In this document: piece by piece, positions 1 through 13,069 of the stretch
Layout: each line of letters starts with the position of its first letter
Position numbering within the stretch: the first letter of the stretch is position 1
Source: Pampus argenteus
Taxonomy: Eukaryota; Chordata; Actinopteri; Scombriformes; Stromateidae
Assembly: GCA_036937835.1 (NCBI GenBank)
Contig: CM072879.1
Location: forward strand, 5,804,001 to 5,868,000
Length of the DNA stretch: 64,000 nucleotides
Direction: 5' to 3'
Position numbers and translations under genes: made by a program
Notes under the pieces: generated by a model
What the model was told of the DNA's origin: nothing
The model's input: only the letters and a program-made list of their open reading frames with translations
Database searches by the model: none

Positions 1-3000
1 TTTTCTTTTCTTTCAAGTGATATGTGTCATCTTTTTGTGTAAGAAATGTTTGATTAGCCGCTCCGATATAACACAACAGTGATTTAACACAGTGCACTGT
101 TGAGAAAAAGGTGCTAATGGGAATGTTTCTGTTGTATTTGAAGGGGGAAGAGACGTCATTTCAAAATGATCCTTTGTAACTTTGTGGAATAATGTAAGAT
201 TTTCTTTGTTCAAATGTTACATAGTCCTGCTTTAAAGACATACAGATATACCTCTATTCATGATGATGTACAATTCAGCTGAAAAAAAAGGCCCACATTG
301 GCCTAATATATTCTAAAAATACACCTTGCCTTACTCAGGTAATTCACTGTTCATGAATACAAAAAAGCACAGGGAATAATGAGTATTAGAAATACAGTTA
401 AGACTAGAAAAGAACTGATTTCCAATGGAAATTTGCCTTGTGCTTTTTTATAGATGAAGCAAATATGCTTGTGTTGCGCACAGTGAGTTCTGATGTAGAA
501 ACATTATTGTTCATTTTTTCACATTTCAAACACTTGCGTTTAACCTGAATAGAAAGCTATAAGAGCCCTAAAGTTGACAGTTGAGCTGTTTTTGAGTGTA
601 ACATATGCCAGGAGAAATATGTGGAAAAAAAAAAAATGGATTCTTATGTGAACCACGGAGCTTTATTTCTGAATGATAAAACAGCGTGGGTAATCTGCCG
701 AGGGACCCAACTGCTAGACTGTAACAAACACCCGTGATGGAGAGGATATACAAAAGATATAGGCATGAGCCTCGGATTACCACTTATGGCTCTGACAGAA
801 AAAAGGCTTCAGACGAGCGTCTTGTGACGAACGGAAAGCGGCTCCTGTAAGTTGGGCCCTTCCCTCTCAGCAGGGGTCACAATTATATATCTCACCAGGC
901 GACCTTAGGTGCCCAGTGGGAGTAATGTACTTCTTACAGTGATATATATGACACGTATAGTGCAATTTGTCTGCCTACAGCGCTGCACGTTTCTCCAGCC
1001 TCAAAAGCATTGTGTGAGGAAGTAAAAAGGAGCAATGAGTCAAGTGTTTGGAGTGATGTCACTTGACGGAGGGGGGTTAGATATGAGTATCAGTGTCCCA
1101 CCCGATATTTGGCTTTTTGTTACACATCACATATTGATCGGGTCATGTGATCTCACACTGATATATGGAAGTTCATCTCTGACCGAAGCCCGGCTGAAGC
1201 GGTCTAAAAAGTCTGCAGTCGGATTTAATTTTCTTTTGCATCATATGCTTTTAATCAGAACTCGACGGCACATTAATTATTCTGTTAGTAACTTGCGTCT
1301 TGTGATGTTCTAAAAGGCTTGTTTTTCAGGGACGTTTCCACTTTGAAAAGAATGAAGCTGAATATGTATAACGGGATGTGTTGCATAACGGCAGATGTAA
1401 TAATGACAAAAAAAAGGAATAAATTCATGCCATGAGCGCCAACGATACGCTTTCAACAAAAGCTTCCGACGTTATTATGTCGGTACTCTCATGCAATTAT
1501 AATATGACAAAACAATACAATGGGTTATTGTATGTTATACCAGTCGCAAGTGATTCTCGCAGTGTTCATTACGACTGTCAATAAAACACAAACTGAACTA
1601 ATAGTAGGTGTTCTGTCATTCATTTCTCAAATTAATAGTATACATACTAAGTAAAATAATAGGCAGCCAACATTAACATTTGTTCCTGTGTCTGAGCAGA
1701 AGCTCCGGTATACTAAGCAGTGCTGAAACACTGACCTAACATAAAGCAGGCAGCAGGGTCCCTTGTGTTTGTGTTTGTGTTTTGTGAATCAATGCACTCT
1801 CCCTCATTGATTTTGAATGCGACGCTCCTCGCGCGTACACAGCTGCTTTCGTTTATGCCACAAGGTTACAAGCTCTTTGCTCATGCACGCCACCTGCTCT
1901 GGCATTTTCTCCCTCATCTGGACCTGCGGTAACACACCGGTTAGCCTCTGTGAGATGTCGAGCCAGCTTTTGTGTCCTCAGATGCTGGCTATGACTGCCA
2001 GCGTAGGACCTCCAAGGATCACCGGACCCCGGAAAACAGCTCTGATTCTTGGCTCTGAAATGCAATCCACTCCTCCTCTGCGTGTCTCCATGGGTCCTGT
2101 GTTCTTATCAGCTCCTCCAGGATGAGAAGCTGTCAATACAACAACCACAGAGAAAGAAAACCATTCCTTCCCCCTACTTCTCATATCAATGTGGCCCATC
2201 TTCACACAGAACCAGGCCTGGTCAGACAGCAATTAAAACCCTGGCCCTTCGGCGGAGGGGTGGTGCGCGTGCGAACCACAGATCTATAAACTTGATTTCT
2301 ATCCATTCACCTCTTGCAGCCTCCCATCGACACGCCAGCTCAGGAGGCGTCGACTGTGTGGACTGCATGCTCGCTGTAATTACAGTCATCTCTGCCAGAG
2401 ATGCATTACATATGACAGAGAGGAATTGAGCTGTGATGCTTGTGATCCTGTCACTAATAAATGAGCTGCCTAATAAATAGCTGCGGCTTTAGCAATTGGA
2501 GTTGTAGTTTTAGAGAAATCCCTCAGCGACAGAGCTGCTGGGTGCTGCAGAAAAAAAAAAGCATCTTAACATGTTTTTTATTAAGTCCTACATTTTCATT
2601 TATTTAAGGCTGGCGATATTCTGCTTTCTTATTATTATCAAATTCAATGAAAAGGCCAAAGTCAATCTGACAAGTACTGAAAGCCTGATATATCTTTTTC
2701 CTATGTGCCACATAGATCTGTTGTTGTCAACACATCCATGAGCCACACTGTTACACTGGATGACATGTTCCTATATTATGGACACTGTAGTTTATTTTGA
2801 ATAGATCCAGCATACACCGTCCTGTTGTTGTAGTTAGGGGATATCGGTGCAATTTTAACCAATGGCATTGCAGCTTTGACAGTGCTGAAGTGCCAATAAG
2901 GAAAATATAGCTTAACGTCAGCCTTATTCTTTAGGTTACAATACAATTCAGAGGGTCTCAAGAATTTCCCAGAATTGTTATTTTCTGGATTTGTTGTCTC

Positions 3001-3915
3001 AACAAACTAACACTCATGGTCCCAAAACAAGAAAAAAAAAACTGCACTGGGAACTAGTGTAATTATTTTGGAATAATTATATTTCCTCAAGTATTGTTTA
3101 GCTGTTATATTTAAAAAAGTATTCATATATATATATATATATTTTTATCAGTAGATAACAGATAACGCTTGTTCTTTGGTTCTGCCCAGATCATTTCTGC
3201 TTGCAGAACCGCAGTGCCTTTTAAACAAAAGGCTTGTATAATTAAAACTCCAATCTGCTGCTTTTGTGAAAGCTATGCACTGTTAACACTATGCTGCAAA
3301 AATACAAAAAAAAAAGAAAAGAAAAAAGAAAAAAAAGACTCTATAGAAATTGCCAAACATTTCCACAGACTAACGATGGCCGCAGAGAGAGAGAGAGAGA
3401 GAGAGATTTAACAAGCAGACAGAGATCCACTTCCAGGTCATACTTTAATAAGCCTCTTATTGGGCAAACCCTAGGTCAAACTTTAACAAGACGTGCTGCC
3501 AAACGGCACAGCGAAGGAGCGTCTACAGTAGGAGCCACCGGCTCCGGTGTCGAGCAGACGACAGCGACGGGGTGATTTTATTGCCGAGGACAGAGTGGAT
3601 AACTATGCTTGTTACGAGAGTCGTATATCCTGATTTGACCCCTTGTTTATAGTTTGCCTATAAGACTTAATGAATGTTTTACAGCCAGCTGCAACAGTAG
3701 GCACCTGTTAACAGAGTGACATAAAAAAAACAAAAAAAACCAAAAACAATATACAGGTTGCATCTGGTAGCTTACAGTATGTTGTTGTATTAATGGAAAC
3801 AAAGGGATGAGATAATTTACCGAGCGTTTTAAAAGCAGCCATTCCAACACACGACAATGAAATACGATGCTTCCGATGCTAACCTCTCTTTAATGAGGTT
3901 CTTGGCATGTCATGT

Positions 3916-3922
<7 letters not shown>

Positions 3923-3971
<49 letters not shown>
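3923..3971. repeat. (AG)n microsatellite
   Basis: About 49 bp of uninterrupted AG dinucleotide repeat inside the presumed khdrbs3 intron. A shorter AG run lies at 3,384-3,406. Confidence 0.95.
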
Positions 3972-3975
<4 letters not shown>

Positions 3976-5569
3976 GCACACGAAACAGAAGGAGGTGTCC
4001 CTAAAAAGTCTGAACACAATTAGGCTTTAATATCTGGCTCTTAAAATAGAGACGGGAGACACAGCGAAGCAGGCAGCCCAGCAGGACATGAGGAAAGGTC
4101 TCTTGGCTCTGGTAGTAAATGAGCATCCATCTCTCAGTAAATTACAGGGTAACTTTTCCTGCTCCAAAAACCCAGAAAATGCACTTTACTTTCATTTACT
4201 GATATCCCACCGTCCTCACTCATTAAAGATTCATGCCCACCATCACCGCAAAAGCCCGAGCTTCTTCTTCTTCTTCTTTTTCTTTTTTTTCTGTTTTCAA
4301 AAAAAAAGGTGAGCTGAGACATTTGATACTTAACACGCTAAAAGGAGATTAATGCCGTTAATGGTTGCTTATGAAAGGACGGTTTCTTTCCATTCCATCA
4401 AAATTGACAATGAGTTTATATGTATGGTGACAAAGAAAACAAAATAGAATCCGGGCCTGTTATATTGTGTCCTAATAGGATTTGCAATATCCATTTTCTA
4501 CATGACATACAGCGTGTTAAACTATCCTTTGTTTGTTTCTTTTTGTGTGTAGTGCCTTGGCAGGACTCATTGGGAAAAGAGCGGTGTGTATATATATCTC
4601 AGCCCTATTAAAAAAAAAATTGAATAAGATGACCGAGGAGTGTTCAAAACAGAAAACAGAGCAGGATTTATTCACTACTTGTTGGGTTGTAGCATCTGCC
4701 GCTCAGTGCAGTCCATTACGCCGATACACGCTGTGTCTGAGCCGGGATTGGAGGCATTTCTCACACAGTAATTCTGAGATCAGTAGCCGAAAGGACTGAA
4801 AGAACATTTAACACTGTTTGGGGCACAATTGCTACATTTCAGAAGGAAGAAAAAGTCAGATTTCCAACATGGTCTGTGAGCCCTTGAACTGTGCCGACTG
4901 ACTATATAGTGCTTAGGAAAAGTATTTTTAGGCTTTTATTGTGCGCTTTTTGATATCGCACGCAAAAGGATTAGACTCACAGGAGTACTAATGCAGACTG
5001 TATACATAGTGGGCACATTCATTCTCCCAAAATCAGAAGGGGGCGAGTTCAGGCGAGCCTGCTAAATTGTACAAATTCAGACGTTTGAGGAGAGCTCAGG
5101 AAATATAATATTGTACCAAACACATTATTTACTGAGAGTGTAGGTGACTTACACCATCTGTTTATAAAGCAACAGGCTCAGGCAGACACTCTGCCAGCAA
5201 AAAAAAAAAAAAAAATAGGCACAAGGTCCCCGGGCTTATCTTGGTAGAGGTGTGCTACTGCTCCTCGGCACCAGCGAGGTGGAACGATAAACATAATTAA
5301 ATTGAGTTGGATTACACAAAATGGATCGGATCAGTTGGGAAGGCGGAGAAGCTAATCCAGTGCAATCCTCTCTATAGAGGTGCCAACCACACAAAACGAC
5401 ATAAATAAAGAAGAGGGGGAAAGGGAAGCGGTGGCTGTCATGGTGGAGATCAAGGCAGGGGCACAGAAAGGACCCCTTCGAGTGAAAACAAGCTCCAAAG
5501 TCAAACGTTAACTGTAATAGTGCTAAAAAAAAAAAATATTGATCACGTACTGAATCTGAAAGTTTTAAT

Positions 5570-5591
5570 TATATATATATATATATATATA
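5570..5591. repeat. (AT)n microsatellite
   Basis: A perfect AT dinucleotide run of about 22 bp in non-coding DNA. Confidence 0.9.
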
Positions 5592-7504
5592 AAATGCATT
5601 CTTTACTGTACACATGCAGTGTTTGGGAAAGCTTCCATAGTGTCAGAACTGAATATGTAATGCATTTACACCACCGCGCATCCTTTGACAAAGCGGGAAA
5701 TCACACTTGTCTTTCATCACAGCAGTAATGAATGATTCAATCATCCCAACTCATCACCTTTAAGTACAATATATGCAAACTGAAAATATGTTTTTAGTCG
5801 GAGCGGTTTAGCGGTGGAGGTATGTGGCATGAAAGCAGTTTTTTTTTTTTTTATCACCAACTCATCTATGATACCAGTTTTTTGGGTTTTTTTCGATTTC
5901 AACTCCCATCCCATTGTGCTCCTCCATTTTTCACCCCTCCCCTCAGATTGCATTTTCCCTTTTGTAACTGACTTTGGTACAATCCCTTTACAAATCACCT
6001 TTCCCTCGGGGGAAAGAGACTCTTACTTTCTCCACAGCGCTGCCAACCAACTCCCAGCCCCTTTTTTTGTTTTCTGTCCCCGTCTCCCTTTTGTCTCTGA
6101 GCCATAGGCACGGTAAACACATTGATACAGTCTGGGGGTTTCTTCTGGCTTATTAAATGAATCCAGTGTAATCCCAGCTTGTCTGCGTCCTGTCTTGAGC
6201 AGCACACATTATATCCAATCAATAAAATGATGATTAATGGATCTGTAAGTGATGCAGAGAAGCCTAAAGCTGAGACTGTACTGCTGAGGTGTGGATATGT
6301 GCTCTTTTAAAAGGTCTGTCCTGCCTGCTCAAGAACTCACATACCCAAAGTTGGCATTTAATGACATTACAGTCTTGCTTGTGTGCAATTTAGACCAAAA
6401 TTTAGGAAATATTCTACTACAACTGCTTGTGCTTCTACAAAAACTCAAAGTGAGGTATCGGAAAAAGAAAAAAAAAAGCTATAGTTTTAGTATTGGTACA
6501 GAAAGTCGTCTCAGCAGTACTAGTGTTAAAAAATGTAAAAGGATAGCCAGCTCTACCAACACACCTCTAAATGATCCCCTTACCTGAGATGTGGAATATC
6601 AGCTTCCAGCTTACTCCTGCCTAAACAAGTGCACTTTGCATTATTGAAGCTGCCTTGGCTGGCCGCTTTAATTGAGAGTCTCCTCTAGCAGACAGCTCAA
6701 GGCAGGCCCTCAGCAATCTACGCATCCAGGTGGAGGAGGAGAAATGCATATCTATCATGGCATTTGAAATATGAACGCAGCATTTATACCGGAGAGCATG
6801 TTCAGCATTGGAAATTTGACAGTCTCCACATTAAAATCAACAAGCTGAGCCTAAGGCGTATTTGCCGCCTGTTGGAGACTGTATCCTGTGCAATATGGTA
6901 ATGAGATTGCATGGACAATGATGGAGATGCAAGTAAAAAAAATAAAAAATAAAAAGAGCAGTGAGACAACAGCTGGAGAGGAGTATCACAATCATTAATT
7001 ACTGCTATGTGGTATGATTAGAGCCGGAAACAGGAGCAGAAAAAAAAAGAGAGAGAAGAAGCTGCTAACTTTCAATACCTCGCAATGCAGTACTTGATGC
7101 AACAGATACATTTCAGTACTAAAAAAGTATTAAAGTTTGATACCCGGCCTTAGTGAAGCATACACTGAAATAGCTTTTCTGGACACTTGGAGTCAGAACG
7201 CCTCAAAAAGCAAAGAGTCGTGTTTCAAATGTTACAGCCTTGTAAACTAGAAAATTAAGTGAGTGCCTGTTTGCACATTTAGGAGACACAGAGTCGTGTT
7301 TCCGGTTGAGCATTTACTCTCCTTCTAGCTATGTTTTGGTCTCCGACACACACCGGAGGAACTATCTGTCTCTTTAGCCAGCGCTAAGTTGCTAACTGCG
7401 TCTGCATACAGTCACTTTATCGCAATGCCCATTCTGTCATTTCCAGAATTATCCATCTTACATTCAATATGGTATATGCTCCATTGTTCATATTAAAATA
7501 TTGA

Positions 7505-7508
<4 letters not shown>

Positions 7509-7541
<33 letters not shown>
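7509..7541. repeat. (TA)n microsatellite
   Basis: A perfect TA dinucleotide run of about 33 bp in the presumed khdrbs3 intron. Confidence 0.95.
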
Positions 7542-7543
<2 letters not shown>

Positions 7544-7814
7544 AAACTTTCTAATTGTATATTGTGTTTCAGGACTTTCATGCATTCCAGCTACTTTCCA
7601 GTCGTTAGACTCGGTTCTTTTAGTTAAAGCTGGAAATGGTTTCCTGTCAGCACTGTTATAGTCAATCAGTTGTCATTGGTGAGTAGTGTGTTTCCATTTG
7701 TTTCCATGCACGGATACAAGAGTGATTCATATCACTGTACTATTCCCGATTTGTACATTTGAACATTATTTAAAAATCAAATCAAATCAAATGCTGTATC
7801 TGAGTGATAAAAGA

Positions 7815-7880
7815 GCAGTGACTCGGCTGTCTGTAAGCAGTGACTCGGCTGTCTGTAAGCACTGACTCGGACGTCTGTAA
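7815..7880. repeat. three-copy 22-bp tandem repeat
   Basis: Three head-to-tail 22-bp units begin at 7,815, 7,837 and 7,859. The first two are identical. The third differs at only a few positions (GCACTGACTCGGACG against GCAGTGACTCGGCTG). There are no spacers, so this is a short minisatellite. Confidence 0.9.
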
Positions 7881-10800
7881 ACGAGGTGCTGTTAGGTTTC
7901 TGAGCTAGAATCTGTCCTGGCCTACGTTTCACCCCTGGATTCCGACGGGAGCTGCTGCAAAGCAGAGACGAAGCTGTGCAAACACCTCATAGCCACGGCG
8001 CCGCTCAGCAGCTCGTCTGAATGGAAAGCAGGTGGCTGGAGCTCCCCGTCGGCCCTCTTACAGTTCACTCGTCTGCGGGGTCAAATCACCAGTCAGCTTC
8101 CAGCCTTCAGACAGGTTCAGCGCTGTGGCTGCGCCTCCGTCTCACTGTGTGGCTCAGCGTGTCGGCCAGCCGCAGATCCACAGATCATTATCTCTATCAA
8201 GCACTGTTTCCCCAACAAAACGATATCTCTGCCTTTGATCCGATGCCAAAGCTTATTTCTGTTCGCTTCTGGGCATTCGAACTCAGGAACTGCTCTCACT
8301 CAGGGCAAAAGTGAAACACGGCTAAAAATAGACCCCTCTGCTCTGTCGATGAGATGGAAATGTATGAATTGACGACTGGCCATCATGCGTGCAATAAGGA
8401 TATTTTCCCATACCTGCAGATAATGTAGGTTATTTTATTGTGGGTTTTTTTTTTCCCAATGTGGGCAAGCTAGCTGAGGCTGTTAATGTAATGCAAACAT
8501 TGTGCAGGGCTCCTGCTGAGGAATATCCAATTAAAAAGCACTAGATATGGAAACGTATGTGCAGCAGTGAGGCTAGAACGATCAGAGTGGGCCAGAGGTC
8601 CTGAAACATTCAGACTGAGCTGCACGCTGCTGAACAAACACAATACAGCTGGTGTAAGATGTGACTTTACATCTTTTGAACCGTTTCATAATAACATGAA
8701 ATATCTGTATACGTGAAATAATTCAAATGTCTTTTTCAGATTTAGTTACTAACAGCCACTACTACCTTCAGGCGTGCTAAGCTAACCGTGACACCTCCTG
8801 GTTATAGTCATATTTCATTGATAAGGAGAGGAATGACTGAAAGATGTGTATTCCATTCAATCTGGGAAATAGCTATAAAGTGGTTAAATTTGGTCTATTT
8901 ACAAGTTAGCGGTTTCGTCCTGCTGTGAAACAACAACACGACACAATGTCAGAAAGTAGTTTAGTTGGATATGTGTCCTCAAATGTCACATATATTCAGT
9001 TTACTCAAATTTAATTGATTTTTTTTTGGTCCACATTTTCAGCAGAAACAAGTGAACGCAACACAGTGTTGGAAAATGGTTATAGTTGTAATATCTTACA
9101 GCACATGGTGGTGTCTTCAAATGTCATAATTTGTCCGATCAACAGCCCAAAATCCAAATATGTTCAGTTTAAAATCACGTATGTATATAATAGTATATTA
9201 TATATTAATAGTATTTTGCATATTTTATAATACAGAAATAAGTAGTGAACACGAAATATGAGATAATAATTGGTTTGTCGTACCTATACAACCAATGTGT
9301 TAACGATTAACTTGTTTTCATAGATTAATGTTGCTTAATGTTGCTATCAGAGTGCGCCAGATTGATCAACTTTAAAAACGTACTCCAAGCTCCACTTACC
9401 ACAGTCTCTCAAAATCCTGTGTGGATATGTGATTATCATCAATGATGACCAGATTAAACTAGTAAAATACATTTGTCACTTAAAAAAAATAATAATAATT
9501 TTTTCTCGCCGTGTTCGAATTCCAAATCTGAATTTCGTATAAAAAGTGACAACCGCAAGGTTAAAAATGAACTTTAATACTCAAAAAAGAAAAAAAAGGT
9601 TTAACTTGCAGCCCTGGTGTACCTCAGGGTTACACTGATTCCATGTAAATAACAGATGCACTTCATGCCACCTGAGGTGTTTCTGCACCTTAAAGCCACT
9701 CATTTGCATGCTGCTGAGGATTTCTCATTTCATGTAGGTTGCTAGTCGTGCTTGTATCTTATTTTGGGCTTAAGATGTTTCTCTAGCTCCAAGTGTCTGC
9801 TACTGACTGTATGAGGCTTGTCACAAGTGTAGAGATATGGTCCTTATGGGAGAGGAGCTCTGCGAATGGCCCCGACTTATCAAAGCAGCCCGCCCATTCC
9901 CCGAGCTTCCAACACAATGCTCCCCTAATTTCTACTGAATGGAAGTCTCTCCAGACCTGGAGTAATCTCATATTCTCCGTATGCACGCAGTAACTCTAGT
10001 TACTCTTGCTCCGTTCCCTTTGCAATCCCCTGCCAATTGCATAATCGAGTCCAGAGCTCATCAGCAAGATGGCAGAAGAAGTGCTCTATTAAGCTGCATC
10101 GTGTTCCATCTGTTGTGTAAGAGAGAGATAACAGTATTTACAGTTTTGGAGTTGTGGCAGACTGTTTTCGGCCAAATTTTTGTGCACCGCGCAGTTCTGC
10201 TTGCTTCATAAAATGTCACGGATTAATTCTGCCGCTTGCAACGGTGTCCAACTGCAATCTATGCCCTCTCCATAAATATAGCAAACTAACTTTATTTGAA
10301 AGTGCTCTACCAAGAACTCGTGTTAGGTAGTCGAGTGTAAAAAACACAGATCATTTTTATTTGATTTTGGGAAATGCACAATATTACTTCTACAGAGGAC
10401 CTGCATTGTGGATGAAGGGCTTTTAGAAACACTCTGTCAAAGGAAGTGGTTGGTAAGTATCTTTCTACTGGCATTAAGTATTCAGTGCACTAGTCTTTCT
10501 ATCGGTGAGGGGAATATTCCTTCTGAGAAACAAAAAAAGAAGGAAAGACGCTAACCCAGATTTGAATAAGGAAACCAGCCGATAACACAATGTGCTGAGT
10601 AAAACGCAGCCTTGTCTTCCTCGCAGACGGCGACACGTTTACAAATCAGCCCACCGAGAGATAGTCAGAGATGCTCTCCTGCCTCTGCATTAACCCAACT
10701 CCATTCGTTCAAACGGTACCCAGTATGTGCCACTGATAGAACTGAGGTTATTACATCTATTACTCCAACGTACGCTGAATGAAGGGAAGATTTTATGGAG

Positions 10801-12263
10801 GGATTTCATTTCACACATCAAAAAAAAAAAAAGAAAGATTTCATAGATATTTGGAGGTTAATAATAAAGAATCACAGATATCAGCCAACATTTCCAAAAA
10901 TGCAATTAATTTGAAGACAAAATCCAATTTAAATCTGATTATAGGGAATATTTCACTCTTTTTATATCATTGTAAAGTTATCTTTGGGTTGTGGACTGTT
11001 AATCGGACCAAACAAACAAGTTGAAGACATCAGCTTGCGCTTTAGAGGAACTGCGAGGGATGGGTTGTTTTTTTTTTTGTTTGTTTGTTTTTTTATATAT
11101 ATATTATCTGGCATTTTATAGACTGAATGATGAATTGATTAATGGAGAACGTAATCATCAGATTAAAGGAAAATGAAATTACAAAATAGTTGCTGCCCTA
11201 AAGTAAAGGTTCTAAAGGTGACAGTTAAATCAGAAAAGTCATTTTGTTTGTTTGTTGTTTTTTGTTTAACTCCAGCAAGTAAACAGCATTAAAATTAAAT
11301 CAGGCCTCACTTTGCTGAGTTCCCAGCTTTGGGAAGTAGCGACTAGGACTGTCAGACAGCCAGATAGAATAAAAAACTGTTTGGTGCAGGAGCTGCGTCT
11401 GGGGGGTTCAACCGAATTAGTTACAGTTGCAGCAGGACTGTTTACAGCAGACCAGCGCTCCTCGTCCGTTACCTTTAAAGCTAACAACATTCTGCTAGAC
11501 TCTAGACAAAAGCCCACGAGTGGTACTTGAAGGATGCACTTGGGATGCTACAGCACTTGCACTTCCAACACGAGGAGCTCCTCCGGCGGGGCTGCGTCTG
11601 GAGAAGTGTTTGCAAAATTCTGACAGCTTCAAAGCAGAAAGCTGTGCAACGGATTAATTTAGGCGTCTGCTGCTGCTGCTGATCCATCCGTGCTAAAATT
11701 CCACTCCAGTCACGTCCACTTCTTCAAAACGAGGAAACACACGTAGATTTGACTAAGAGTGTGATTGCAGTCGGCAAACTGGGATAGCAAGTTGTTTTAG
11801 TGTTTAAAAAAAAAAAAAAACTCACCGCCTCCATCCATAAACTGTGGACTATAATTTGAAATATCCTAGTCTTTACTTCATCAGGTACCTTCATCTACAT
11901 TTTCCCAGCTGTATGTCACATAATAATCAGCTAAATCTTCATATAGATGTTCCAACTCCATGAATTCCATCCTTTAGCATATATTTCACTTGAAAAAACA
12001 AAAAAGTTTGTAAAACTCTGGTTTGGAGTAATGATGCAGGTGTGTCTTTTGTCAAGCCTGTTATACTGGTTTCTACACTACAGATGGTTGGCTATGGCAC
12101 CTTTGCTGCACAACAACTTGGCAAAACAGCCATGATGCTAAGAGGAATCGCGTTATTTTAGTGTGACCAAATGGGAAATAGTTAGTAGACCCCCCCCCAA
12201 AAAACAATAAAACATTTTATTTATAGACTTGAAGTAGGCGTTAACTTTAAACCTGAACAGACT

Positions 12264-12266
<3 letters not shown>

Positions 12267-12330
<64 letters not shown>
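12267..12330. repeat. (AG)n microsatellite next to khdrbs3 splice donor
   Basis: About 64 bp of almost pure AG repeat with two interruptions (ATAG and AGGG). On the khdrbs3 transcript strand it is a CT (CU in RNA) pyrimidine tract. It starts about nine bases after the exon 1 donor site at 12,338. Confidence 0.95.
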
Positions 12331-12331
<1 letters not shown>

Positions 12332-12338
12332 CATTTAC

Positions 12339-12429
12339 CTTGATCCAGGAGCCGCATGGAGTGCTGAAAAGAAGGATCCAGTGTGTCCTTCTCTGCCATA
12401 AGCTCCGGCAAATACTTTTCGCTTTCCAT
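12339..12429 (-). CDS. khdrbs3: khdrbs3 first coding exon (KH-domain STAR RNA-binding protein, partial gene)
   Basis: The exon encodes 30 residues plus one base. It begins MESEKYLPELMAEKDTLD and continues PSFQHSMRLLDQ. This matches the N-terminal QUA1 homodimerisation segment of the Sam68/SLM family (YLPELMAEKD, LDPSF), which precedes the KH domain. The exon ends CAAG followed by a GTAAAT donor, the same place the family's first exon ends (before the IEKFQ segment). The ATG at 12,429 was chosen because family members start one or two residues before EKYLPEL; a longer in-frame stretch upstream has no ATG. The DQ ending and the nearby st3gal1-like genes favour KHDRBS3 over KHDRBS2 or KHDRBS1. 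The protein is known as a nuclear splicing regulator that binds UAAA-type RNA motifs. The remaining exons lie left of the window. Confidence 0.82.
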
Positions 12430-12839
12430 CTCGTCTTGTTTCCTTTGTTTCCGAGTCAACGACTCAAATGTAATTTATGTCAATCAAAAAAAAAGGACAA
12501 AACTTGCTCAAACCTCCAACCAGCTCCAAGTTAGGGCCAAAGTATTTCTATGAAGCCAAAAAAAAAAGAAAAAAGAAAAAAGAAAAAAGGAGAAGAAGGA
12601 GAAGGAAAAACTAACAACCGCGGGCGATCATGTCCTCTGTCCTCGCGGCACACACATACACAAAACACACACACATATATATGTATACACACACATGCAC
12701 ACGCAAACACACACTGAGCGGTTAGATGTGACCGGGAGGTTTTATCCCATCGAGGTGTCGTTCAGCCCGCACAGCCCCGTTACGCATCACAGCCGGACTG
12801 AGGTTCCCTCTTCTCTTCTCGACTCTTCTCTCCTCTCCT

Positions 12840-12960
12840 CGCCGGGTGGACAGGCTCTTTGAAGCTCCCTCTGTTGTATCCGGAGGTAAACTGAGGCAGC
12901 AGCAGCTATTGGTCGCAGCCCCGCAACACGCAGCCGGTTGGAGGAGGCGGGGCGACACGC
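12840..12960 (-). promoter_or_regulatory. khdrbs3: probable khdrbs3 core promoter
   Basis: GC-rich stretch upstream of the khdrbs3 exon on the minus strand. It contains a GC box (GGCGGGGC at 12,946-12,953) and, on the minus strand, a CCAAT box (ATTGG on plus at 12,908-12,912). The order GC box, CCAAT box, then transcribed region fits leftward transcription. No TATA box was seen. The interval 12,430-12,840 would then be 5' untranslated sequence, possibly spliced: a long pyrimidine tract followed by an AG lies at about 12,552-12,600 on the minus strand. The start of transcription cannot be placed exactly. Confidence 0.5.
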
Positions 12961-13016
12961 AGGAGCTGTCCGCGGTGCTGAATCCCGCTATTACCGCATC
13001 ATTACCAGCGGTAATA

Positions 13017-13020
<4 letters not shown>

Positions 13021-13069
<49 letters not shown>
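13021..13069. repeat. (CA)n(GA)n microsatellite
   Basis: About 34 bp of CA repeat running directly into about 16 bp of GA repeat, just upstream of the presumed khdrbs3 promoter. Imperfect CA repeats also lie at about 12,651-12,716. Confidence 0.95.

Larger units (their letters stand above)
1..12338 (-). other. khdrbs3: probable first intron of khdrbs3 (partial)
   Basis: This stretch lies downstream, on the minus strand, of the khdrbs3 first coding exon and its splice donor, so it is read as intron 1, running off the left edge. No KH-domain exon of the gene was found in it. The longest open frames (about 126 codons near 2,049-2,429) have no recognisable domain and no splice context. The stretch holds AG and TA microsatellites and a three-copy 22-bp repeat. 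Some unusually complex tracts (around 2,340-2,520 and 6,600-6,900) could be conserved non-coding elements, but this cannot be shown from one genome. Confidence 0.6.

Noticed and set aside
2049..2429. 126-codon open frame on plus strand
   Set aside because: No recognisable domain, no splice context, and two other overlapping frames of similar length occur in the same GC-richer patch.
7815..7880. Possible CRISPR-like direct repeats
   Set aside because: Units are directly adjacent with no spacers and the DNA is vertebrate.
12722..13051. 109-codon minus-strand frame starting with a CV repeat
   Set aside because: The start is translated CA microsatellite and the rest is presumed khdrbs3 promoter and 5' untranslated sequence.
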